Assembly (NCBI RefSeq): GCF_009604385.1
Contig: NZ_WEGJ01000034.1
Coordinates: 1-64,000 of the forward strand
DNA length: 64,000 bases
Source: Streptomyces smaragdinus
GTDB lineage: Bacteria > Actinomycetota > Actinomycetes > Streptomycetales > Streptomycetaceae
Reading direction: 5' to 3'
Made by a program: the position numbers and the translations under genes. Below are positions 41,910 through 50,997 of this stretch, piece after piece. The notes under the pieces are model-generated. The model saw nothing but the letters and a program-made list of their open reading frames with translations. It did not search any database and had not been told where the DNA came from. The first letter of the stretch is position 1. Each line of letters starts with the position of its first letter.

Positions 41910-42799
41910 CAGGCCGCTCCTCGTTCGGTGCGGCCGGTGCCGCGGTACGACTCCCAGGCCCAGCCCAGGGTGCGGCGGGCCATGACTCCGACGGCGTGCC
42001 GGCGGTAGTCCGCGCTGCCCCGTACGTCGTCGATCGGGTTGCAGGCGCCGGCGCACAGCTCGGCGAACTCGCGGGCCACCGACGGCGTGAGGGTCCGGGG
42101 GTCGTCCCAGAAACCGCCGTCGGCCAGCGCCGCGTTCAGGAAGCCCTCCGCCGCCATCGCCCGGACGGGGGTGGGGGCCGCCGAGCCGATGCCGGTGCGG
42201 ACGGTGCGGGTGTCGGGGTGCAGGGCGAGGCCGAAGGCGCAGACCGCGATGACCATGGCGTTGCGGGTGCCGACCTTGGAGAACTGCTGGGGGCCCGCCG
42301 CGCGCCTGATGTGCACCGCGCGGATCAGCTCGTCGTCGGCGAGGGCGTTGCGCTTGACGCCGGTGAAGAACTCGTCGATCGGGATGCGGCGGCTGCCGCG
42401 CACCGACTCCGCCTCGACCTCCGCCCCGGCCGCCAGCAGCGCCGGGTGGGCGTCGCCGGCCGGGGAGGCGGTGCCGAGGTTGCCGCCGACGCCGCCGCGG
42501 TTGCGGATCTGGGGGGAGGCCACAGTGTGGGCGGCGAGCGCGAGGCCGGGGAGGTCGTCGCGCAGCTCGGTCATGATCCGCGCGTACGGGACGGAGGCGC
42601 CGAGGGCGATCGTGTCGCCGGCCGCCTCCCACTCGTACAGCTCACCGATCCGGGTCAGGTCCAGCAGGTGCTCGGGGCGGCGGTGATCGAAGTTGATCTC
42701 GACCATGACGTCCGTGCCGCCGGCGATGGGCAGGGCCGCCGGGTGGGCGGCCTTCGCGGCGAGCGCCTCCTGCCAGGTGGCAGGGCGCAGGAATTCCAT
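41909..42799 (-). CDS. Xanthine dehydrogenase, FAD-binding subunit
   Basis: A 296-residue FAD-binding medium subunit of a molybdenum hydroxylase. It starts MEFLRPATWQEALA, and the FAD contacts are AGGTDVMVEIN (about 26-36) and IRNRGGVGGNLGTASPAGDAHPALLA (about 101-126). The C-terminal part (RRIPIDEFFTGVKRNALADDELI and onward) forms the CO-dehydrogenase flavoprotein C-terminal domain. It passes electrons from the FeS subunit to NAD or oxygen. It is the first gene of the operon; the ATG at 42799 has AGAAGAGAG upstream and begins the domain, whereas the longer frame to 42901 adds unrelated residues. The 262-base gap to the divergent PucR gene presumably holds the operon's regulated promoter. Confidence 0.92.
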   Translation of the reverse strand: MEFLRPATWQEALAAKAAHPAALPIAGGTDVMVEINFDHRRPEHLLDLTRIGELYEWEAAGDTIALGASVPYARIMTELRDDLPGLALAAHTVASPQIRNRGGVGGNLGTASPAGDAHPALLAAGAEVEAESVRGSRRIPIDEFFTGVKRNALADDELIRAVHIRRAAGPQQFSKVGTRNAMVIAVCAFGLALHPDTRTVRTGIGSAAPTPVRAMAAEGFLNAALADGGFWDDPRTLTPSVAREFAELCAGACNPIDDVRGSADYRRHAVGVMARRTLGWAWESYRGTGRTERGAA

Positions 42800-42934
42800 G
42801 TGGCTCTCTTCTCGAGTCTCGTAGATCCGTACGAGGGCCCGCGGACGGGGCCGTTCCTGTTCCTGTACACGCTTCGGGGGCCCAGTACACCGGGGACTCA
42901 CCCATCCGGTGCAGTCACCGAAAACATGAAGCGA

Positions 42935-42965
42935 TTGGCTGGGGGCACCACGACCCTTGTAGATT
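42935..42965 (+). promoter_or_regulatory. Possible pucR promoter
   Basis: TTGGCT (42935-42940) and TAGATT (42960-42965) are spaced by 19 bases, about 100 bases before the PucR start, in the most AT-rich part of the divergent gap. The spacing is slightly long, so this is tentative. Confidence 0.3.
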
Positions 42966-43061
42966 CGAACGAAAGAGGCGACACGGCGCCTCGTCTCTGG
43001 TAGATCGCCGGAGCGTCGGGCAACCCCCCACGCCCCTCAGGCAAGGACGGCAGGCACGATC

Positions 43062-44756
43062 ATGAGGCTCCGCACGCTGCTGGAGACAGGTTCCCTCGGC
43101 CTGCGCCTGCTGGGCGGCGAGGACGAGCTGGACCGCCCGGTGCGCGGGGTGATGACCACCGATCTGCGTGACCCCGGCCGGTATCTGAACGGCGGGGAGC
43201 TGGTGCTCACGGGACTCGCCTGGCGGCACGGGCCGGAGGACTCCGAGTCGTTCGTACGGATCCTCGACGCGGCCGGGGTGGCCGGGCTGGCGGCCGGTGA
43301 GGCGGAGCTGCCCGGGGTGCCGGACGACCTCGTCGCGGCGTGCGCCCGGCACCGGCTGCCGCTCTTCGCGGTGAGCGAGGACGTGGCGTTCGCCACGATC
43401 ACCGAGCACGTGGTGCGCCAGGTGTCCGGGGAGCGGGCCGGTGATCTGGCGGCGGTGGTGGACCGGCACCGGCGGCTGATGTCGTCGGGGCTGGCGGGCG
43501 GCGGGCCGCAGGCGGTGCTCGATCTGCTGGGCTCCGACCTGGACCTGCGGGCGTGGGTGCTGTCCCCCACCGGGCGGCAGATCGCCGGTACGGCGGAGGG
43601 CGGCCGGCCGCTGCCGCCGGAGGTGCGCGCCGCCCTGGCGGGGGAGCATCTGACGGCCGTCCGGCGGGGGCGGCGCGGGCCGTACCGGACGCGGCTGGGC
43701 GCCACCGTGTACTCGCTCTTCCCCGTCCGGGACGGCGCCCGGGACCCGCGGGAGACGGCGCTGTCCGACTGGCTGCTGGCCGTCGAGGCGGACGCCGGGG
43801 ACTGGCCGAAGGAGCGGCTCGACCTGCTGCACGGGGTGACGCAGCTGATCGCCGTGGAGCGCGAGCGCCGGGACGCCGCCCGGACGGTACGGCGCCGGCT
43901 GGCGCAGGAGGTCGTGGAGCTGGTGCTGACGGGGGCCCCGCCGGCGGAGATCGCCGCCCGGCTGCGGGTCGCCGTACCGGTGCTGCTGCCGGGGCTCGGG
44001 GCGGCGCCGCAGTGGCAGGTGGTCGTGGCCCGCCTCGAGTGGGACGGCGGACAGACCCGGGGCGGGCCGCCGGCGCAGGCGCTGCTGGAGGAGATCCTGC
44101 TCGACCCGGCGGCGTACGGCCCCGAGCCCGCGGACCGGATCGCCGTCGCCCAGACGGGAGACGAGGCGGTGGCCCTGGTGCCGCTGCCGTCCCTCTCCCC
44201 CACGGCCGCCCTGGCCGCCGCGTCCGCCTCCGACTCCGGCTCCGGCGACGAGGGCGGCACCGCGCTGCGGGCGGACGCCCTGCTCGCCGCCGTGGGCCAG
44301 CCGCTCGGCCGCGGCCTGGCGGACGACGGCCGCCTCACGATCGGGGTCAGCGCCCCCGTGCACTCCTCGGAGGGCCTGCGCGGCGCACTGGAGGAGGCCC
44401 GCCACGCCCGCCGGGTCGCGGCGGCCCGCACCGGCCGCGTCTGCGCGGCGGGCCACGAGGAACTGGCCTCCCACGTCCTCCTCCTCCCCTTCGTCCCCGA
44501 CGACGTCCGCCGCGCCTTCACCGCCCGCCTCCTGGACCCCCTGCGCGACTACGACCGCCGCCACCGCGCCGACCTGGTCGAAACCCTGGAGGCGTTCCTC
44601 GACTGCGACGGCTCCTGGACCCGCTGCGCCACCCGCCTCCACCTGCACGTCAACACCCTGCGCTACCGCGTCGGCCGCATCGAACAGCTGACGGGCCGCG
44701 ACCTCTCCCACCTGGAGGACAAACTGGACTTCTTCCTGGCGCTGCGCATGAGTTGA
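43062..44756 (+). CDS. PucR-family transcriptional regulator
   Basis: A 564-residue regulator. The N-terminal PucR domain (about 1-120: LRLLGGEDELDRPVRGVMTTDLRDPGRYLNGGELVLTGLAW and onward) is the ligand-sensing part. The middle contains a GGDEF-like CdaR-type domain (about 300-440, with the GISVGVS-like segment TIGVSAPVHSSEGLRGALEEARHA). The C-terminus is a PucR-type helix-turn-helix (about 505-560: CDGSWTRCATRLHLHVNTLRYRVGRIEQLTG). PucR proteins control purine catabolism in Bacillus and relatives. The divergent position next to the xanthine dehydrogenase operon makes that operon the likely target, probably with autoregulation from the shared 262-base gap. Confidence 0.9.
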   Translation: MRLRTLLETGSLGLRLLGGEDELDRPVRGVMTTDLRDPGRYLNGGELVLTGLAWRHGPEDSESFVRILDAAGVAGLAAGEAELPGVPDDLVAACARHRLPLFAVSEDVAFATITEHVVRQVSGERAGDLAAVVDRHRRLMSSGLAGGGPQAVLDLLGSDLDLRAWVLSPTGRQIAGTAEGGRPLPPEVRAALAGEHLTAVRRGRRGPYRTRLGATVYSLFPVRDGARDPRETALSDWLLAVEADAGDWPKERLDLLHGVTQLIAVERERRDAARTVRRRLAQEVVELVLTGAPPAEIAARLRVAVPVLLPGLGAAPQWQVVVARLEWDGGQTRGGPPAQALLEEILLDPAAYGPEPADRIAVAQTGDEAVALVPLPSLSPTAALAAASASDSGSGDEGGTALRADALLAAVGQPLGRGLADDGRLTIGVSAPVHSSEGLRGALEEARHARRVAAARTGRVCAAGHEELASHVLLLPFVPDDVRRAFTARLLDPLRDYDRRHRADLVETLEAFLDCDGSWTRCATRLHLHVNTLRYRVGRIEQLTGRDLSHLEDKLDFFLALRMS

Positions 44757-44784
44757 CAACCCGTCCGCAGACTTCCGCCGTTTC

Positions 44785-44803
44785 CCGGACGCCGGGCGTC
44801 CGG
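44785..44803. promoter_or_regulatory. Inverted repeat between pucR and the Roco gene
   Basis: CCGGACGCC and GGCGTCCGG, perfect 9-base arms around one base, lie 29 bases after the PucR stop and about 47 bases before the Roco start. It could be a weak terminator for pucR or an operator for the next gene. Confidence 0.4.
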
Positions 44804-44849
44804 TCACGTCAACATGGCCCCCCACACATCGAATCGGGGGGATTCCTTG

Positions 44850-47792
44850 ATGGACGGCGGGCGGGCCGGAGAGATCTCGAGACGCATGGCGGAGGCCCGG
44901 CGCAGTCACCGGCTGGACCTCAGCGATCTCGGACTGACCGAGGTGCCCGAGGAGGTCGGCGAACTCGCGAGCGTCAGCACCACCCGGACGGGTCTCACCG
45001 GCATCGTGCTGGCCCGCAACCGGCTCACCGAGCTGCCCGACTGGATCGCCAGATTCACCGGGCTGAAGACCCTCGACCTGACGTGGAACGAGCTCCCCGA
45101 CCTGCCCATCTGGCTGGAGCGGTTACGCCGGCTCACCCAGCTGAAGCTCGCGCACAACCGAATCCGCGATCTTCCGCCGCAGCTGCGCGGACCGGATTCG
45201 CTCGAGGTGCTCGCGCTGCACCACAACGAGCTGGAGCACCTTCCCGGCTGGCTCGGCGAGCTGAGCGGTCTGCGTCAGCTGACGCTGAACGACAACCGCC
45301 TGACCCGGCTGCCCGAGAACATCGGCGACCTCCGCCGGCTCCGCCTCCTGGACCTCGGCGGCAATCAGCTGGCCGAGCTGCCCGCGTCGTTCGGCCGGCT
45401 GACCAGCCTCTCCTATCTGGATCTGGCCGGCAACCAGCTCCACGAGCTGCCGCCCTCGTTCGGCGCGCTCACGGCCCTGGGCACCCTCCACCTCACGGGC
45501 AACCCGCTGTCCCTCCTCCCGCCCGAGGTCGTGGCCGCCGGCACCAGCGCCCTCGTCACCTTCCTCCGCGAACGCACCGGCGCCCCGGCCGAGCAGTGGT
45601 CCTCGAAAATCGTGGTGGTGGGCGAGGGAAGATCCGGCAAGACCTCCCTCCTCAAGGCCGTACGCGGCGAGCCGTTCGACGCCCACGAGGACAGCACGCA
45701 CGGCCTGCGGGTCGACGGCGTGGACCTGCGGCACCCGGACCGCCCCGACATCACGATGCGGTTGACGGCCTGGGACTTCGGCGGGCAGGAGATCTATCAC
45801 GCCACGCACCAGTTCTTCCTCACCGACCGCGCCCTGTTCGTCCTCGTCTGGGACGCGCAGATCGGCTGGGAGGCCAGCAAGCTGTACTACTGGCTGGACA
45901 TGATCAAGGCACGGGCGCCCCGCTCCCCGGTCGTCCTCGTGGCCACCCACATCGGCCCGCGGCCCGCGGACCTTCCGCTGGCCGATCTGCGGGCCCAGTA
46001 CCCGGGCATGATCGTCGAGAGCCTCAGCGCCGACTGCGCCACCGGCGAGGGCATCGAGTACGTCCGCCAGTCCCTGACCCTGCACTGCTCCCGGCTGCCC
46101 CTCATGGGCGTGGCCTGGCCCAGCAGCTGGCTGCGCGCGTCCGAGGCGGTACGGGCGGTGCCGCGGACCCACGTCCATCCGGACGAGCTGATCGCCGTGA
46201 TGAGCGAGAACGGCGTCTCCGACCCGGGCCACCAGCTCAGCCTGATGTCCGCGCTGCACAGCCTCGGCGACATCCTGGCCTACCCCGGCGACGCGGAACT
46301 GGGCGACATGGTCGTACTGCGCCCGCAATGGGTGACCGACTACATCAGCCGGGTCCTGGACTCCCACGCGGTCCGCACCGCCGGCGCCCTGTTCACCAAG
46401 GCACACCAGACACAGCTGTGGAGCGAGCTGACCCCGGACCTGCGCCGTCACTTCGTGGCGATGATGGAGCGCTTCGACCTCTCGTACCGCACCGCCGAGG
46501 GCACGACGAGCCTGGTCGTCGAGCTGCTGCCCTGGGACCCGCCCGCCTACCGCGCGCTGTGGGAGGCGGCGGACGGGACGGGCCGCGAACTGCGGCTGCG
46601 CTACCGGCTGCACACCGTGCCGCCCGGCATCCCGACCTGGTTCATCGCGCGCGAGCACCGCTTCACCTCCGGACTCCACTGGCGCAGCGGCGCCCTCCTC
46701 CGGCACCCGGACGGTGCCCATGTCGCCCTCATCACGGTGGACCGGCAGGCCAGAAGCGTCGAACTGTCGGTACGCGGCCCGTATCCGCAGGAGTTCTTCG
46801 CCGTGCTGAAGGACGGCTTCGAACAGACCCTGAGCCGCTATCCGGGTCTGGAGATCCAGCGCCTGGTGCCGTGTCCGACCACGCTGCCCGACGGCAGGGA
46901 ATGCCCCCACGAGTTCCCGCACGAACGGCTCAAGGCACGTCTGACGCGCGACTCGCCGCTGCTCAAGGTCGAGTGCCCGGAGGACTTCGCCATCCACGAC
47001 GTGCCCCTGCTGCTGCAAGGCATCGAGACCGCGCCCGCGACGCAGTCCGAGGAGCTGGCCGAGCAGACCCACTCGTCCGTACGGGCCCTGCAGCGCCTGC
47101 TGGAGGCCCAGACCGGCGAGGAGGGCGCCCGCCACTCCGAGCTTCTCGAGCAGCTGCGGCACGTCCGGACCCAGCAGGCGTCCGTCGCCGCCGAACAGCA
47201 GCGCACCGCGCTGGCCGCCTGGCGGGCACGGCGGTCGGCGCTCGAGGTCGTCTGCCCCAACGTCGTCTCCATCACCCGGGAGGACCGTCGCCGGCGGCTG
47301 GGCGTGGGACGCGAGTCCTTCCTCTCCCTGCGCCTGTACTGCGAGCAGCCCGGCGCCTGGCATCCCGCGCCCGAGCACGAGCCGTACACCGTCAGGCACA
47401 CGGCGGAACTCACCCGGGCGGTCATGCCGTACGCCCGGACGGTGCTCCAGGTCCTGAAGTACGCGCTCCCCGTCGCCGGAGCGGGGCTCGGGATGATCTC
47501 CGAGGATCTCGACAAGCTGCTCAAGAAGGACATCGATCTGATGAAGGCACTCGTCGACTCGGTGCCGCCGCAGGGGGACACGCCCGAGCTCCAGGAGCGG
47601 GGAGCCGGCCGGATCCAGTGGGAGGCGGAGTTCCGGGTCATGCGGTCGCTGCTCGTCCAGCTGGACCCCTATCAGCGGTGGGGCGGGCTGAACAAGGTGC
47701 TCACACCCGAGGGTTACGTGCTGTGGCTGTGCCGGGAGCACGCCCGGCCGTTCCGCTCGGCCCGGTCGGAGCCCCTGCCGCAGTCACGCTGA
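44850..47792 (+). CDS. Roco-family protein: leucine-rich repeats, Roc GTPase and COR domain
   Basis: A 980-residue protein. Residues about 20-225 are leucine-rich repeats (LPDWIARFTGLKTLDLTWNEL and similar 23-residue units, at least seven). A Ras-of-complex GTPase follows: P-loop GEGRSGKTS (258-266), switch II DFGGQE (309-314); the base-recognition motif reads ATHIG where N/TKxD is usual. A COR dimerisation region lies at about 430-650, then a coiled-coil stretch (about 735-800) and a C-terminal helical region. Roco proteins are GTP switches that dimerise through COR; the bacterial role is unknown. No kinase domain or membrane segment is seen. Codon 92 is TTA (45123-45125), suggesting bldA-dependent expression. 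ATG at 44850 follows GGGGGG by about 8 bp; ATG at 44814 has no ribosome binding site. Partners are unknown; the gene appears monocistronic. Confidence 0.88.
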   Translation: MDGGRAGEISRRMAEARRSHRLDLSDLGLTEVPEEVGELASVSTTRTGLTGIVLARNRLTELPDWIARFTGLKTLDLTWNELPDLPIWLERLRRLTQLKLAHNRIRDLPPQLRGPDSLEVLALHHNELEHLPGWLGELSGLRQLTLNDNRLTRLPENIGDLRRLRLLDLGGNQLAELPASFGRLTSLSYLDLAGNQLHELPPSFGALTALGTLHLTGNPLSLLPPEVVAAGTSALVTFLRERTGAPAEQWSSKIVVVGEGRSGKTSLLKAVRGEPFDAHEDSTHGLRVDGVDLRHPDRPDITMRLTAWDFGGQEIYHATHQFFLTDRALFVLVWDAQIGWEASKLYYWLDMIKARAPRSPVVLVATHIGPRPADLPLADLRAQYPGMIVESLSADCATGEGIEYVRQSLTLHCSRLPLMGVAWPSSWLRASEAVRAVPRTHVHPDELIAVMSENGVSDPGHQLSLMSALHSLGDILAYPGDAELGDMVVLRPQWVTDYISRVLDSHAVRTAGALFTKAHQTQLWSELTPDLRRHFVAMMERFDLSYRTAEGTTSLVVELLPWDPPAYRALWEAADGTGRELRLRYRLHTVPPGIPTWFIAREHRFTSGLHWRSGALLRHPDGAHVALITVDRQARSVELSVRGPYPQEFFAVLKDGFEQTLSRYPGLEIQRLVPCPTTLPDGRECPHEFPHERLKARLTRDSPLLKVECPEDFAIHDVPLLLQGIETAPATQSEELAEQTHSSVRALQRLLEAQTGEEGARHSELLEQLRHVRTQQASVAAEQQRTALAAWRARRSALEVVCPNVVSITREDRRRRLGVGRESFLSLRLYCEQPGAWHPAPEHEPYTVRHTAELTRAVMPYARTVLQVLKYALPVAGAGLGMISEDLDKLLKKDIDLMKALVDSVPPQGDTPELQERGAGRIQWEAEFRVMRSLLVQLDPYQRWGGLNKVLTPEGYVLWLCREHARPFRSARSEPLPQSR

Positions 47793-47927
47793 CCCGCCCC
47801 GGGCAGCCTCGGTCCCCCTCTAAGGCATCTCCAAGGTTCGCCGACAGTCGCGCACAAGTGGCGCTGGTCTCCTTGCGGTTGGGCGGGCCGGTCGGTCCGC
47901 AACGGAGGACAACCCGAGGGGTAAGTC

Positions 47928-48734
47928 ATGCAACGTACGAGGATGCTCGCCGCGCTGACCGCGGCGCTCATCACGGCCGGCACCGTCTCCGGTGTGGCCG
48001 TCGCCGGGGAGCACGGCAGCGGGGGGCACGGGAAGGGGCCCGTCGTCAGCGTGGAGTGCAAGGACGGGCCCGGGAAGGGACACGGGGAGAAGAGGGACGA
48101 CTTCGCGAAGATCGCGAAGCGTTACGGGCTCAGCCCGCAGCGGCTCGAGCAGGGGCTGATGAACGTCAAGCGGGCCATCGGCGAGGAGGGCGGGAAGCCC
48201 ACCAGGGACCGGCTCGTCGCGCTCGTCGCCCATGAGTTCGGCTTCTCCCTCGACAAGGCCGCCCGGCTGGCCAAGGACGTGTTCGCCGACCAGCGCGGCG
48301 GGGACGCCAAGGGCGGCAAGGACGGCAAGGGCAAGCCCGGCAAGGTCCTGGGAGGCAAGGACAAGAAGGGCGGCGAGCAGGCCGACCAGAAGGCCTTCGC
48401 CAAGGCGCTGGCCGCCGAGCTCCACATCTCGCAGAACCTGGCCCTGCAGATCTTCACCGCGCTGGACAAGCTGAGCGAGCACGGCGGTGTCGACCCGCAC
48501 AGCGCCGAGTTCGCCGCCCTGGCCCGCAAGGCGGGCGTCAGCCCGCAGCGGTTCGAGAAGGCGCTCATCAAGGTCAAGATGAGCATGCCGGGCAACCCGG
48601 GGAAGCCCGGCGACACGTGCCCGAAGCCGGGAGACGGCGGCTCGAAGCCCGGGGACGGCGGGTCCAAGCCCGGCGACAACGGTACGAAGCCCGGCGGGGA
48701 CGGTACGAAGACCGCGTCCATCTCCCAGAACTGA
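47928..48734 (+). CDS. Secreted lysine/glycine-rich protein of unknown function
   Basis: A 268-residue exported protein. Signal peptide: MQRTR, a hydrophobic stretch to about residue 26, cleavage probably near VAVAGEH. The mature part has two similar helical units (FAKIAKRYGLSPQRLEQGLMNVKRAIG and FAALARKAGVSPQRFEKALIKVK, plus a related unit around 150-180) separated by a Lys/Gly/Asp-rich linker. The end is a low-complexity tail of SKPGDGG-type repeats, which may span or contact the cell wall. I do not recognise the family. GAGGGG lies 8 bp before the ATG. The gene ends 15 bp before the response-regulator gene on the same strand, so it is probably the first gene of the two-component operon and may be its sensor partner or target. 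Confidence 0.8.
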   Translation: MQRTRMLAALTAALITAGTVSGVAVAGEHGSGGHGKGPVVSVECKDGPGKGHGEKRDDFAKIAKRYGLSPQRLEQGLMNVKRAIGEEGGKPTRDRLVALVAHEFGFSLDKAARLAKDVFADQRGGDAKGGKDGKGKPGKVLGGKDKKGGEQADQKAFAKALAAELHISQNLALQIFTALDKLSEHGGVDPHSAEFAALARKAGVSPQRFEKALIKVKMSMPGNPGKPGDTCPKPGDGGSKPGDGGSKPGDNGTKPGGDGTKTASISQN

Positions 48735-48749
48735 GGCAGGCTGTCCGGC

Positions 48750-49421
48750 ATGAGGGTACTGGTGGTCGACGACGACGAGGCGGTGCGCCGCTCGCTGGCG
48801 CACGCGCTGACCCGTGACGGGTACGAGGTGTCGCTCGCCCCGGACGGCATCACGGCGCTGGACACGCTGGGCCGTGCCCGGCACGACGCCGTGGTGCTGG
48901 ACATCCTCATGCCGGAACCCAACGGCCTCGAGGTCTGCCGCCGGCTCCGCGAGTCCGGCGACAGCACCCCGATCCTCATGCTCACCGCCCGCGACCTGGT
49001 CTCCGACCGGGTCGCGGGCCTGGACGCGGGCGCCGACGACTATCTGGCCAAGCCCTTCGCCCTGGACGAACTCCGCGCCCGGCTGCGCGCCCTGCTGCGG
49101 CGCAGCGGCGCGGCGCGCGAGGTCCTGTCGTACGCGGACCTCGAGCTGGACACCTCCGCCTGCCGCGCGACCCGGGCCGGCCGCCGGCTGGAGCTGACCC
49201 GTACCGAGTACGCGCTGCTGGAGCTCTTCCTGCGCAACCCGGAACGGGTGCTGAGCCGCACGCTGATCTTCGACTCGGTGTGGGGCTACGACTTCGGGAC
49301 CTCGTCCAACGCGCTGTGGGTGTACGTGAGTTATCTGCGCGGCAAGCTCGAGGCGGACGGCGGCGCCCGGCTGATCCAGACCGTACGGGGCCTGGGCTAC
49401 GTCCTGCGGGAGGAGCCGTGA
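48750..49421 (+). CDS. OmpR-family response regulator
   Basis: A 223-residue DNA-binding response regulator. The receiver domain (1-115) has the acidic pocket DDD (7-9), phosphoacceptor Asp51 in VVLDILMPE and the conserved Lys in DYLAKPF. The C-terminal winged helix (about 130-220: LELTRTEYALLELFLRNPERVLSRTLIFDSVWG, YVSYLRGKLE, IQTVRGLGYVLR) is the OmpR/PhoB type. The stop overlaps the sensor kinase start (GTGA), so the pair is translationally coupled. It follows a secreted protein gene by 15 bp. Target genes are not evident. Confidence 0.95.
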   Translation: MRVLVVDDDEAVRRSLAHALTRDGYEVSLAPDGITALDTLGRARHDAVVLDILMPEPNGLEVCRRLRESGDSTPILMLTARDLVSDRVAGLDAGADDYLAKPFALDELRARLRALLRRSGAAREVLSYADLELDTSACRATRAGRRLELTRTEYALLELFLRNPERVLSRTLIFDSVWGYDFGTSSNALWVYVSYLRGKLEADGGARLIQTVRGLGYVLREEP

Positions 49422-50833
49422 GCCTGCGCAACCGGGTCACCCTGGCCGGCGGCGTGGTGGTGCTGGCCGTGCTGATACTGGCCTCGGTGGTGGTGTACAC
49501 GGTGCTGAGCGCGGGGCTGAAGGACGAGAGCAGGAACAAGCTCAAAGCGGCCGTGACCGACTCGGAGAACATGGCGCGTAAGTGGAAACAGGCCAACGAG
49601 CAACTGTTTGGGGACAAGGCGAATGATCCGGCGGAAAAGACGTCGGCTCGGTTCCCGTCCGGTCCCGCCCCCGTCGCCGGCATGCTGATGCAGTTCATTC
49701 CCGGCCCCGTACCCCCCGGAACGACCTCGGAGTTCATCACCACCACCGAACGGGACCGGGCGGTCTCCGAAGGACGGGAGGCCGGGTACTTCCAGACCGC
49801 CGACTACCAGGGCGTCCGATACCGGGTCTACACCGCACAGGTGCCCCAGGACCCCAACGGCACGCTGGTCCGGGTCGGCGTGCCCCTGTCGGAGGTGGGC
49901 GACGCCCTGGACCGGCTGCGGGTCCTGCTGATCACCGTCACCATCGGCAGCGGACTGCTGGCCGCCGTCGCCGCGAGGCTGGCCGCCGACCGGGTCCTGC
50001 ACCCCGTCCACCGCCTCACCCGGACCGTCGAGCACATCACCGCCACCCAGGACCTGACCGCCCGGATCGACGCCAAGGGCGACGACGAGATCGCCCGCCT
50101 GGCCCGCGCCTTCGCCACCATGACCGCCGCCGTCGACGCCTCCGTCACCACCCAGCGCCGCCTGGTCGCCGACGCCTCGCACGAGCTGCGCACCCCGCTG
50201 ACCAGCCTCACCACCAACCTCGAGCTCCTGAACGAGGGCCCCGGCACCGACGACCCCCAGGCCCCCGAGCTGGTCCGGGCGGCCCGCGCGCAGACCCACG
50301 AGCTGACGGTCCTGGTGAACGATCTGATCGACCTCGCCCGCTACGGCCGCGAGCAGACCCACACCGAGGACACCCGCCTCGACCTGGTCGCCCGCCGGGT
50401 CGCGGACCGCGCCGCCGCCCGGGCGACGGGACCGGAGATACGTACCGGCCTCGAGGAATGCCTCGTCCACGGCGACCCCGACGCCCTGGAGCGGGCGACC
50501 GCCAATCTGGTCGACAACGCCCTCAAATGGAGCCCCCCGGGCGGCGTGGTCGAAATCCGCGTCGAGGCGCGGGGCACGCTCCGGGTGTCCGACGAGGGAC
50601 CCGGGATACCGCCCGAGGACCTCCCGTACGTCTTCGACCGCTTCTACCGCTCCCCGGTCGCCCGCTCCCTCCCCGGAAGCGGTCTCGGACTGGCGATCGT
50701 CCGCCAGATCGCCGAGACCCACGGCGGCCGGGTCACGGCCGGTCCCTCGGCGGCCGGCGGCGCCGAACTGTGCCTCACGCTGCCCGTCGTGGACCCCCCG
50801 GCACCGGCCGATCCGGCCGTCCCGAAGCGGTAG
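49418..50833 (+). CDS. Sensor histidine kinase
   Basis: A 471-residue membrane histidine kinase. Transmembrane helix 1 covers about 10-34; an extracytoplasmic sensor region of about 130 residues follows; helix 2 covers about 168-188; then a HAMP linker (RVLHPVHRLTRTVEHI and onward). HisKA carries the phosphorylated His255 in DASHELRTPLTS, and the ATPase has NLVDNALKWS, DEGPGIPPEDL, FDRFYR and GSGLGLAIVRQI. The signal sensed is unknown. GTG at 49418 within the response-regulator stop is the start; the longer frame to 49280 lies inside that gene. It is the last gene of the unit. Confidence 0.95.
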   Translation: MSLRNRVTLAGGVVVLAVLILASVVVYTVLSAGLKDESRNKLKAAVTDSENMARKWKQANEQLFGDKANDPAEKTSARFPSGPAPVAGMLMQFIPGPVPPGTTSEFITTTERDRAVSEGREAGYFQTADYQGVRYRVYTAQVPQDPNGTLVRVGVPLSEVGDALDRLRVLLITVTIGSGLLAAVAARLAADRVLHPVHRLTRTVEHITATQDLTARIDAKGDDEIARLARAFATMTAAVDASVTTQRRLVADASHELRTPLTSLTTNLELLNEGPGTDDPQAPELVRAARAQTHELTVLVNDLIDLARYGREQTHTEDTRLDLVARRVADRAAARATGPEIRTGLEECLVHGDPDALERATANLVDNALKWSPPGGVVEIRVEARGTLRVSDEGPGIPPEDLPYVFDRFYRSPVARSLPGSGLGLAIVRQIAETHGGRVTAGPSAAGGAELCLTLPVVDPPAPADPAVPKR

Positions 50834-50883
50834 CGCCGCGTCCGCGTCCCTCAACAGGGATTTCCAGCCAAGGTCAAGATCTT

Positions 50884-50897
50884 GTGAAAAATTTCAC
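50884..50897. promoter_or_regulatory. AT-rich palindrome GTGAAAAATTTCAC
   Basis: Arms GTGAAA and TTTCAC around AA lie 101 bases before the TPR-like gene and 51 bases after the kinase stop. Such a site is unusual in this GC-rich DNA and fits a dimeric repressor or activator site for the TPR-like gene. Confidence 0.4.
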
Positions 50898-50997
50898 CCA
50901 GATACTTGGCCACAGGGCGGACATCGTGCTGAGATTCGTCTAGTTCCATTGCTCCATCTGCAACTCTCACGCTCAACGGTGCGCCTCGGGAGGCAAG

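Noticed and set aside
42900..42965. Start of a small protein upstream of pucR
   Set aside because: The short frame has no ribosome binding site and overlaps the presumed promoter; no domain is seen.
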